This document shows, one piece after another, positions 45,486 to 52,312 of a stretch of DNA of 64,000 nucleotides (positions are counted from its first letter, which is position 1; the number at the start of each line of letters is the position of its first letter). The notes under the pieces were generated by a model. It made no database searches, was not told the DNA's origin, and worked only from the letters and a program-made list of their open reading frames with translations. A program made the position numbers and the translations under genes. Where the stretch lies: contig NZ_JACCCO010000002.1 in the NCBI RefSeq assembly GCF_013409935.1, positions 620,001 through 684,000 of the forward strand. Direction: 5' to 3'. The stretch comes from Streptosporangium sandarakinum (GTDB lineage Bacteria > Actinomycetota > Actinomycetes > Streptosporangiales > Streptosporangiaceae).

Positions 45486-46018
45486 GAGCCGGCCCGAGGG
45501 TCTCCCGCCCGACGCTGCTGGCCGGCTGGCTCTTCGCCGACCTGCTCCTCGGCCTGACGATCATCATGCTCGGCGCCCAGGCCCCGCCCGAGCCGCCGAA
45601 GGCGTCGGCCGGGCCGGAGACCGGCAGCACCATGGCCACTCCGGCCCCGAGTCCCTCCCCGTGCGCGACCCGCGTCGCCGGGGTGAAGGCCAAGCCGGTG
45701 AAGGTCACCTTCCGGGTGAGCCCCGGGGCCGACGGCAAGGCGCTGAACGCGCAGGTGAAGAAGGAACTGCTCGCCTACCGGGACCGGCTCACGGGGCGGC
45801 ACGCCGGCATGGTGCTGACCTTCGGCGCGAGCGGCGGCCCGGGAGAGGGCGCGCGCCTGGCCACCCGGGTCAACGCGGCGGCACGCAAGGCGTACCCGAG
45901 CGTCTTCGAGGCCGCCGCCACCCGGAACTTCCACGACCTGTCCGCACCGGGCGGAACGATCTCCATGGAGATCTACTTCGTCTCGGACGGCTGCGCCCCG
46001 GCGACCGACGAGGGCTGA
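45482..46018 (+). CDS. Small membrane protein with MotB/ZorB-like helix and OmpA-like tail
   Basis: A 178-residue protein. The single N-terminal membrane helix (about residues 12-31) reads LLAGWLFADLLLGLTIIMLG and carries Asp 20, positioned like the proton-binding Asp of MotB or ZorB stators. Then comes a Pro-rich linker (35-60, with PAPSPSP) and a domain (70-165) with VKVTFRVSPGADGKALNAQV, LTFGASGGPGEGARLATRVN and HDLSAPGGTISMEIYFVSDG, like an OmpA/peptidoglycan-binding module, though its Asp/Arg pair is not clear. ATG 45482 overlaps the upstream stop in ATGA, so the pair is coupled. Together they could form an ion-driven membrane complex, perhaps anchored to the cell wall. Confidence 0.62.
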   Translation: MRAGPRVSRPTLLAGWLFADLLLGLTIIMLGAQAPPEPPKASAGPETGSTMATPAPSPSPCATRVAGVKAKPVKVTFRVSPGADGKALNAQVKKELLAYRDRLTGRHAGMVLTFGASGGPGEGARLATRVNAAARKAYPSVFEAAATRNFHDLSAPGGTISMEIYFVSDGCAPATDEG

Positions 46019-46288
46019 GGATCATGCGACGAGCAGCCAGCTGAACGAGTTGTAGATCAGCTCCGCGCTTCCCTGCCACCAGGTCGTCGAGAAGCTGGCC
46101 GCCCGCCTGGCGGCCTTCCCCACCGCGACCGCCGCGCTCGCCGGGCCCACATGCCTGTCGGCGCGATGACGGATGGGAAGCGTGAGGTTCGACGGTATTC
46201 GAGTGTGACACCGTGGACATACTTCTCATGAATCGCACACGCGTCACCCGTAACACCCCGGGGACGCCGAGCCGAACGAGGAGAACCC

Positions 46289-46708
46289 ATGTCGAACCCG
46301 CCGCTTCCCGAGGGCGCCGTCGAGATGTTGAGGAAGGCGAACCCCGCCGTCATCGCGACGCTCCGGTCCGACGGCCAGCCCGTGTCCACGGCCACCTGGT
46401 ACCTCTGGGAGGACGACGGCCGGATCCTGGTCAACATGGACGAGAGCCGCAAGCGGCTGGACCACCTGCGCAACGACCCCCGGGTGACGCTCACCGTGCT
46501 CGACGGGGGCAACTGGTACACCCATGTCAGCATCATCGGGCACGTCGTCGAGATACGCGACGACGAGGACCTGAGCGACATCGACCGGTTGTCACGACAC
46601 TACGGGGGCAACCCGTACCCGCGGCGGGACCGTAAGCGGGTCAGCGCCTGGATCGAGGTCGACCGCTGGCACGGCTGGGGCGAGCACAAGGACAGCAGCC
46701 AGGCCTGA
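46289..46708 (+). CDS. PPOX-class F420/FMN-dependent oxidoreductase
   Basis: A 139-residue flavin/deazaflavin-binding split-barrel protein of the FDOR-B type. Seen: NPAVIATLRSDGQPVSTATW near 19, RILVNMDESRKRLDHLRNDP near 45, and VTLTVLDGGNWYTHVSIIGH near 66, then a C-terminal Trp-rich end (WIEVDRWHGWGEH) typical of this group. Such enzymes reduce small substrates with F420H2 or FMN in the cytosol; the substrate is unknown. ATG 46289 is preceded by GAGGAG. It lies 270 bases after the stator-like pair and converges on the methylase-like gene. It is probably a housekeeping gene between defence genes. Confidence 0.9.
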   Translation: MSNPPLPEGAVEMLRKANPAVIATLRSDGQPVSTATWYLWEDDGRILVNMDESRKRLDHLRNDPRVTLTVLDGGNWYTHVSIIGHVVEIRDDEDLSDIDRLSRHYGGNPYPRRDRKRVSAWIEVDRWHGWGEHKDSSQA

Positions 46709-46761
46709 AGGCCGCGGATCGGGACGGGCCGGGGAAGCCGCGCGTCACGGGCCGACGTAAG

Positions 46762-46826
46762 CCGGGCGTCACGGGACGGGGACGCCGGGCGTCACGGGAC
46801 GGGGACGCCGGGCGTCACGGGACGGC
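46762..46826. repeat. 23-bp tandem repeat
   Basis: CCGGGCGTCACGGGACGGGG plus ACG occurs at 46762-46784 and 46785-46807, followed by a partial copy to 46826; a degenerate copy precedes. It lies in the gap between two convergent genes. Confidence 0.85.
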
Positions 46827-46849
46827 GCAGGCCGGACCTGAAGGGACGG

Positions 46850-49051
46850 TCAGCCGCGGAGAGTGCCGTCGCCGAGGCCCTGGAGGCCCAGCCGTACCAG
46901 GGCCGAGCCCTGTTCCGCCAGGCCGGACGCCGCGGTCTCCACGGCGGCCAGCCGCCGGAAGGCGTCGCCGAGGCGGCGCTGCTCCGCCAGGGGCAGGCGG
47001 GGCAGTTCCACGCGGCGGATGTCGGAGCGGGAGCTGCCGGTCTGGCCGCGCCGGGAGGTCTGGGAGCCGGCGAGCCGGAGGAAGCCGGCGAGGCAGTCGG
47101 GGTCGATCCGCTCGGGGTCGGGGCGCAGCAGGTACAGGCCGGGTCCGAGGAGCGCGCCGCCCTCGGTGACGACACGGGCGGCGAAGGCCCGGCTTCCGGC
47201 CGGGACGACGACGTCGCCGGGTTCGAGGATGACAGGGCCGGGGGCGGACGGGGCCGAGGAGCCGGAGGCAGACGTGACGGAGCCGGGTGCGGGTGCGGCG
47301 CGGCCGGTGGGCGGGCGGCCCGCGATCACGTCGTTCACGGTCAGCATCGGGGCCGCGCCCGCATCGGGCTCGCCGGAGGGCGCCTGGTGAACGGTGACCG
47401 CGCCCGCGCCGGACTCGCCGCGGGGGGCCTGACAGACGACGATCGCGCCGGCCCTGACCTGCTCGGCGACCGTGGTCCTGGGCAACTCGTCCGCCGACGC
47501 GGTGAGCGTGCGCAGCTCCTCGGCGGCCCGCTGGAGCACGGCGGCGGAGGCGGACAGCGCGTCGAGCGAGGCGGCGAACTGCTGCCCGGCGCCCGCGGCC
47601 GAGCGGCCGGTGGCGTGGCGGGCGGGGGTGAGGTCGACGTCCTCGTCCAGCAGCTCGATGAGCGGTACGGTCCCCGGCGTGTCCGCGCCCACCCGCGTTT
47701 CCGCGGTTCCCCGGAGACCCGCTCCTCCCCGCCCGTCCGCGGCTCTCCCTCGTCCGTCCGCGGCTTCCCCGGGGGCGGCGGTGAAGGCCCGCCAGCCGTC
47801 CAGGACGGTCTCCCGTACCCGGGGCCAGGGCAGGTCGGCGGCGTCGATCATCAGGACGTGGGAGGGGATCGGGTCGCCAGGCTCGGGCCTGCGCAGGATC
47901 CACAGGTGAGGTGAGCCGAGGGCGTTCGGGGCGGTCCCGGCGGGCAGGGCGACCACCGCGCGCAGCGCGCCCGCGCGCAGGAGCTGGGCCCGGATGCGGC
48001 GTCCGGAGCGGCGGTCGGCGGCGGCCGAGGGCATCAGGACCACGGCGTGGCCGCCGGGCCTGAGGTGGAACAGCGCGTGCTGAACCCAGGGCAGCTCCGG
48101 CTCGCCGCGCGGGGGCAGGCCGTACTGCCAGCGGATGTCCCCGGCCAGCTCCTCGTAGCCCCAGGCGCGTTCGGCGAAGGGCGGACCGCAGACGACGGCG
48201 TCGGCCTGGAGGGAGGGGAACCGGTCGTCGCGCAGGGCGTCGCCGACACGGACCGTCGCGGGGTGGCCGTGCAGCAGGAGCCGTACGGCGGCGATGCGGG
48301 CGGCGTGCTCGTCCCGTTCCTGGCCGGAGAGGGCGGTCGCACCCGAGGCGGCGGCCGACAGCAGAAGCGTGCCGAGCCCGCACAGCGGGTCGAGGACCGT
48401 GCCGTCCCCGGCGGCGGACAGGGTCGTCATGAGGTCCGCCACGTCGGGTGACAGCGTCACGACGCGCCGGGAGTGGGCGTCGAGGTAGCGCTCGCAGATG
48501 AAGTCGAAGGTCTTCGCGGCACCCTGCTCGGCGGTCAGCTCGGCGACGGCGCGCAGCAGCGGAACGGACACCATGGAAGGCCCGGCGGCCTCACCCCGCT
48601 CCGGACGGTCGTCCAGGGCGGACCCGGCGGCGGGCGGCCTGCCGGGAGAGACGCCCGTCGGCCCCGGGAGGTCGTCCATAACGAGCTCGGCGGCGAGTGA
48701 CGCGGACAGCACGTCGTCGTCCTTCTTCGCGAGCTTCGCCCACGTCTTCGGGGACCGGTCGAGGAAGAGCAGGAACGCGCCGACCTGACCGACGGCCTCA
48801 GCGAGGCGCAGGTCCTCGACGCCTGCCCGCAGCTCCTGCCACACCCGCTCGCCGAGGGGGACCTCGGCCAGCTTGCCCTGGCGGCGCAGCCACTCCTCCA
48901 CCTCGGTCAGGGAGAACAGCGGGCTGCTGGACGTTCCTCCCACCGGCACGGGGAAGTCGTCGAACCGGCGGCGCCAGTTGCTGACCGCGGCCCGCCCGAC
49001 CCCGGCCAGCCGCGCGATGTCCGCGGCCGCGACCGTGGCGCTGTCACCCAT
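46850..49051 (-). CDS. N6 adenine methylase relative lacking catalytic Asn
   Basis: A 733-residue protein of the N6_Mtase family. Residues 5-65 form a MerR/excisionase-like helix-turn-helix (VAAADIARLAGVGRAAVSNW, FSLTEVEEWLRRQGKL). Motif I is LDPLCGLGTLLLSAAASG near 220 and binds S-adenosylmethionine. Motif IV, normally N-P-P-F, reads VVCGPPFAERAWGY near 286: the catalytic Asn is replaced by Gly. The C-terminal 330 residues are Pro/Ala-rich with an S-subunit-like end (DIRRVELPRLPLAEQRRLGD). It is therefore probably not an active methylase but may bind DNA or S-adenosylmethionine as a sensor. It lies just downstream of the second kinase. ATG 49051 follows GGGG. It could be a kinase target. Confidence 0.82.
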   Translation of the reverse strand: MGDSATVAAADIARLAGVGRAAVSNWRRRFDDFPVPVGGTSSSPLFSLTEVEEWLRRQGKLAEVPLGERVWQELRAGVEDLRLAEAVGQVGAFLLFLDRSPKTWAKLAKKDDDVLSASLAAELVMDDLPGPTGVSPGRPPAAGSALDDRPERGEAAGPSMVSVPLLRAVAELTAEQGAAKTFDFICERYLDAHSRRVVTLSPDVADLMTTLSAAGDGTVLDPLCGLGTLLLSAAASGATALSGQERDEHAARIAAVRLLLHGHPATVRVGDALRDDRFPSLQADAVVCGPPFAERAWGYEELAGDIRWQYGLPPRGEPELPWVQHALFHLRPGGHAVVLMPSAAADRRSGRRIRAQLLRAGALRAVVALPAGTAPNALGSPHLWILRRPEPGDPIPSHVLMIDAADLPWPRVRETVLDGWRAFTAAPGEAADGRGRAADGRGGAGLRGTAETRVGADTPGTVPLIELLDEDVDLTPARHATGRSAAGAGQQFAASLDALSASAAVLQRAAEELRTLTASADELPRTTVAEQVRAGAIVVCQAPRGESGAGAVTVHQAPSGEPDAGAAPMLTVNDVIAGRPPTGRAAPAPGSVTSASGSSAPSAPGPVILEPGDVVVPAGSRAFAARVVTEGGALLGPGLYLLRPDPERIDPDCLAGFLRLAGSQTSRRGQTGSSRSDIRRVELPRLPLAEQRRLGDAFRRLAAVETAASGLAEQGSALVRLGLQGLGDGTLRG

Positions 49052-49064
49052 GGGAACCCCAAAC

Positions 49065-49970
49065 CTACGTACCGACGCGCTGGACGGCCGCCGCGTACAT
49101 GTGCACGGGATCGGTGGACAGATCCCTGTTCACCAGCCCCGGCAGCGGCGGCACCGTCCTCACCAGGGGTGCCAGTATCTCGAAGACCCGGACCACGTCG
49201 TCGGGGCGCCCCTCCGGAGACTTGGCGAGCAGCCGGAACGTCAGTTCCTCCAGCTCGCGGGGGACGTCCGGCCGCCTCATGGGGGGCGGGTCCTCGCGCC
49301 GGCTCCGGTCGATCTCCGTCAGCAGGTCCCGGGAGGCGAACGGGCGCGAGCCGGTGAGCAGCTCGTACAGCAGGCATCCGACCGTGTAGAGGTCGCTGGA
49401 CCGGCTCGCCTCCGCGCCGTCCAGGAGCTCCGGGGCCATGTAGCGGGCCGTTCCGGGGATCTGCCCGGCCGCGGTGATCTGTGAGAACTCCGTGGGGCCG
49501 AAGGAGGTGGCCACCCCGAAGTCGATCACCTTGACGGTGGCGTCCGCGCAGACCACGAGGTTGCCGGGCTTGATGTCCCGGTGGATCAGCCCGGCTCCGT
49601 GCGCCGCGGCCAGGACGGCGCAGACCTGTGCCCCGATGAGGACCACCCACGGAACCGGCAGCGGTGTGTGCTCGGCGAGCACGTCCTGCACCATGTGGCC
49701 GTCGAGGTACTCCATGATCATGAACAGCTCATCGTCGTCGCTGCCGAAGTCGTAGACGACCGGTACGCCGGGGTGGCGCAGACGGGCCGTGATCCGCGCC
49801 TCCCGATAGAAGCGGCGGGTCGCGTCCTTCCTGGCCGTCAGCTCCTCCTCGCAGATGAGCTTGACCGCCACGGGACGGTTGAGCCGCAGGTCGGACCCCT
49901 GCCAGACCGTTCCCATGCCGCCGCGAGCGATGGGGCCGGCCAGCTTGTAACGCCCGGCGATCGTCCTCAA
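49065..49970 (-). CDS. Ser/Thr protein kinase, compact
   Basis: A 301-residue Hanks-type kinase with almost no extra domain. Seen: P-loop IARGGMGTVWQGS near 15, VAVKLICEEELTARKDATRR near 35, catalytic HRDIKPGNLVVC near 133, DFGVATSFGPTEFSQ near 148 and MAPELLDGAEASRSSDLYTV near 177. The end has DPVHMYAAAVQRV, like the segment in the first kinase at 41205, so the two are paralogues. TTG 49970 overlaps the helicase stop as TTGA and couples it to the RelE-UvrD gene. It is followed by the methylase-like gene after 14 bases. The operon order suggests it acts on one of these two partners. Confidence 0.87.
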   Translation of the reverse strand: MRTIAGRYKLAGPIARGGMGTVWQGSDLRLNRPVAVKLICEEELTARKDATRRFYREARITARLRHPGVPVVYDFGSDDDELFMIMEYLDGHMVQDVLAEHTPLPVPWVVLIGAQVCAVLAAAHGAGLIHRDIKPGNLVVCADATVKVIDFGVATSFGPTEFSQITAAGQIPGTARYMAPELLDGAEASRSSDLYTVGCLLYELLTGSRPFASRDLLTEIDRSRREDPPPMRRPDVPRELEELTFRLLAKSPEGRPDDVVRVFEILAPLVRTVPPLPGLVNRDLSTDPVHMYAAAVQRVGT

Positions 49971-52207
49971 CCCGGAAGTCCTGGGTGTCCCGGCGATTCC
50001 TGGGATCCCAGGAACCTGCTCTTCTGCCCGTGCCAGGAGATCACCAGGGTGTCCCTGGCCCGGGTGGCGGCGACGAACAGCAGCGACCGGGCCTGCCGCA
50101 GCTCGCGCCGGTAACGGAGCGGGTCGGTGTGCTCGTACTGCAGGGCTCGGTCGGAGGGGACCAGTCCGTCGGCGACCCCGGCGAGGATCATCCGCTGGTA
50201 CTCCAGGCCCTTGAAGCGGTGCATCGTCCCGACGTGGACCGCGTCCCAGAGCTTAGGGCCGTCCGGCCCGATGGCCACGGCCTTGATGCCGGCCTTGCCC
50301 AGTCGGTTCTCGACCTGCGCGACCATGTCGCGCCGTGGGACGCAGACGGCGATCGACGAGAGCGCCGGGGTGTCCCATTCCTTGATCTGATCGACGAGGG
50401 CGTCCAGTTCGACGTCCCAGGTGGATGCCGGGCGCAGTACGGGACGCGGGCCGGAAAGGACCGACCGGTACCCGGACAGGTCCTCGCGCTTGTCGTCGAG
50501 GTCGTCCCACTCCTCCTCGCCGAGGATGCCGAGGGCGGCCTTGAGGTTCTCCTGCGTGATCCGGTAGCTGAGGGTGAGCTTGGAGGACCGTCCCCGGATG
50601 TTGACGCCGAGGCTGCCGAGCGACACGTAGTTGCCGTAGATCCGCTGGTGGGTGTCGCCGACGAGGAAGATGTCGTTCGGGCCCTCCGGGACCATGGCGC
50701 GGAGCATCTTCCAGTGGGCGGCGCTGAGGTCCTGCGCCTCGTCCACCACGATGTGCCGGTAGCGGGGGCGGTGCCAGATACCCGACTCGCGCTGCACCTT
50801 GACCGAGCTGATCTGGTCGGCCTCGTAAGAGGCCCGCCGCCGGGCCCGTTCGATCTCCAGCCGGGCGGCTCTCTCGGCCACCTGCCGGTAGGTCCACACC
50901 TCCTTCTCGTCGAGCCGCTTGACGTAGCGCTCGACGAGCTGCCAGATCGCCGCCCGGTCCTCCCGGCTGATGGGCCGGCCCCGGCCCGCGCGGCGGGCGC
51001 GGAAGTAGTCGGCGCGCGAGTTGATCGACTGGCCGAGGATGACGTGGGACCACTCGGAGTGCAGGAACTCCGCGTCCCACCGGGTCTCCCCCTGCTCGTC
51101 GAGCAGATGCTCCCACTCCTGCAGCGCCTTGGTGTCGTCGATCCATCGGCGGTGCCCGCCGGGTTCGGCGTCGGCGACGATCTGCGTGGCGAGCTTGTCG
51201 ATGTTGACGATCTCGACTCGCCTGGCCGTCTCGTTCCCAGCGAGCACCAGCAGGCGCTGGCGCAGGTCCGCGGCGAGGTTCTTGTTGAACGTGGTGAGCA
51301 GGACGGGGGTGTCGTCTCCCGGGCCGAGCCGGTCGACCAGGTGCTTCACCCGGTGGAGCGCGACGATGGTCTTGCCGGTTCCCGGTCCCCCGCTGACCCT
51401 GGCGGGCCCGCTGTACTCCCGCTCCACCACCTTGCGCTGGGTGGGGTGCAGGAAGACGCGCCAGCGCTCGAAGCCATCCTCCAATGCCTCGCGCAGGGCG
51501 GTGTCGTCGGTGGTGACCTGGGTGGCGGGCCGGGTCAGGGCGGTCTGGTAGTCCTCGGCGTCGACCGGTTCGTCCGCGGCCACGGGGGTGGTGACCTGGT
51601 CGAGGACCTCCTCGTAGGTCCTGCCATCGTGCAGGGCGAGCAGCACCTCGGTGGTGAGCTGCGGCGCGTACTCGGTCAGGCCGAGCAGCTCGTCCTCGGT
51701 GGTGATCTTCGCGATCAGCCCGATCAGCGGCTCGGCCACGCCGAGCGAGAGGAGCTGTTCGGCGGTGAAGGCGGCGAACAGCGTCTTCGGTTCAGGCGTG
51801 GGCACGGGCTCCGGCGCCGGGCCGGGCCGGGGATCCGGACGGGATGCTCCGGAGTGGATCGTCTCCTCGATGGAGACCAGGTCGAGGAACTCGATGCCGC
51901 CGGTGACCGGGTTGATCTGGTAGGCGAACCGGTCGAGGTTGTCGTAGACGTCCTTGCGGTGCTTGACCGCCACCAGGATGTAGTCGGAGTCGCCGGCGTG
52001 CAGCAGCAGCGCGCGGTAGTCCTGGTTGACCCGCGCCGAGTACAGCCTCGGGTGCCCCTTGAGCTGCTTGAAGCGCAGGCCCGGGTTCGCCGGATCCCTC
52101 CGGAATTTGTGCTGGAAGTCGTAGATGGCGCCCTTGACCTCGCGGGGAAGCTTGAAGATCTCCCTGTCCGCCTTGTCGAGCAGCCGCAGCGTCGCCTCAC
52201 CCTGCAT
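49967..52207 (-). CDS. UvrD-type helicase with N-terminal RelE/ParE-like fold
   Basis: A 746-residue superfamily I helicase. Residues 1-105 have the RelE/ParE toxin fold (DKADREIFKLPREVKGAIYD, LKGHPRLYSARVNQDYRALL, VKHRKDVYDNLDRFAYQI). The helicase starts near 215: Walker A RVSGGPGTGKTIVALHRVKH near 266, Walker B VVDEAQDLSAAHWKMLRA near 486, IFLVGDTHQRIYG near 511, FKGLEYQRMILAGVADGLVP near 665 and LLFVAATRARDTLVISWHG near 705. The RelE-like domain might read ribosomes or RNA, or be a docking site. I chose ATG 52207 because GGAG precedes it and GTG 52213 does not fit. The stop overlaps the kinase start. A 59-bp tandem duplication lies at its beginning. Confidence 0.9.
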   Translation of the reverse strand: MQGEATLRLLDKADREIFKLPREVKGAIYDFQHKFRRDPANPGLRFKQLKGHPRLYSARVNQDYRALLLHAGDSDYILVAVKHRKDVYDNLDRFAYQINPVTGGIEFLDLVSIEETIHSGASRPDPRPGPAPEPVPTPEPKTLFAAFTAEQLLSLGVAEPLIGLIAKITTEDELLGLTEYAPQLTTEVLLALHDGRTYEEVLDQVTTPVAADEPVDAEDYQTALTRPATQVTTDDTALREALEDGFERWRVFLHPTQRKVVEREYSGPARVSGGPGTGKTIVALHRVKHLVDRLGPGDDTPVLLTTFNKNLAADLRQRLLVLAGNETARRVEIVNIDKLATQIVADAEPGGHRRWIDDTKALQEWEHLLDEQGETRWDAEFLHSEWSHVILGQSINSRADYFRARRAGRGRPISREDRAAIWQLVERYVKRLDEKEVWTYRQVAERAARLEIERARRRASYEADQISSVKVQRESGIWHRPRYRHIVVDEAQDLSAAHWKMLRAMVPEGPNDIFLVGDTHQRIYGNYVSLGSLGVNIRGRSSKLTLSYRITQENLKAALGILGEEEWDDLDDKREDLSGYRSVLSGPRPVLRPASTWDVELDALVDQIKEWDTPALSSIAVCVPRRDMVAQVENRLGKAGIKAVAIGPDGPKLWDAVHVGTMHRFKGLEYQRMILAGVADGLVPSDRALQYEHTDPLRYRRELRQARSLLFVAATRARDTLVISWHGQKSRFLGSQESPGHPGLPG

Positions 52208-52312
52208 GTTCACTCCGTCTCGTCTCCGCGTCCATCGATGAGCGCGGCCGGCCCCTCACCCCGCATGGTCACTCCGTCCTGTCTCCGCGTCCGCCGATGA
52301 GCGCGGCCAGCT
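52195..52312 (-). repeat. 59-bp tandem duplication at a gene junction
   Basis: Two copies (52195-52253 and 52254-52312) differ at about 8 bases. Each contains GGAGTGAnnATGC on the minus strand, so the stop of the upstream helicase and a start codon were both copied. The duplication adds a short coding stretch between the helicase and the RelE-UvrD gene. Confidence 0.85.
52210..52266 (-). CDS. 18-residue mini-ORF created by the duplication
   Basis: ATG 52266 opens after the helicase stop with GGAG upstream and ends at TGA 52210, three bases before ATG 52207 of the RelE-UvrD gene (MRGEGPAALIDGRGDETE). It probably encodes nothing useful, but it could keep ribosomes moving from the helicase into the next gene by coupling. 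Confidence 0.35.
   Translation of the reverse strand: MRGEGPAALIDGRGDETE

Noticed and set aside
43755-46018. A complete Zorya system
   Set aside because: Only a motor-like pair is visible. No ZorC or ZorE-like gene is adjacent and the SNF2 helicase belongs to another operon.
46024-46200. Possible C-terminal gene fragment on the minus strand ending ELIYNSFSWLLVA
   Set aside because: Protein-like ending, but no start, no length and no recognised family; too little to call a gene or pseudogene.
46762-46826. CRISPR-like array
   Set aside because: The 23-bp units are directly adjacent and there are no cas genes.
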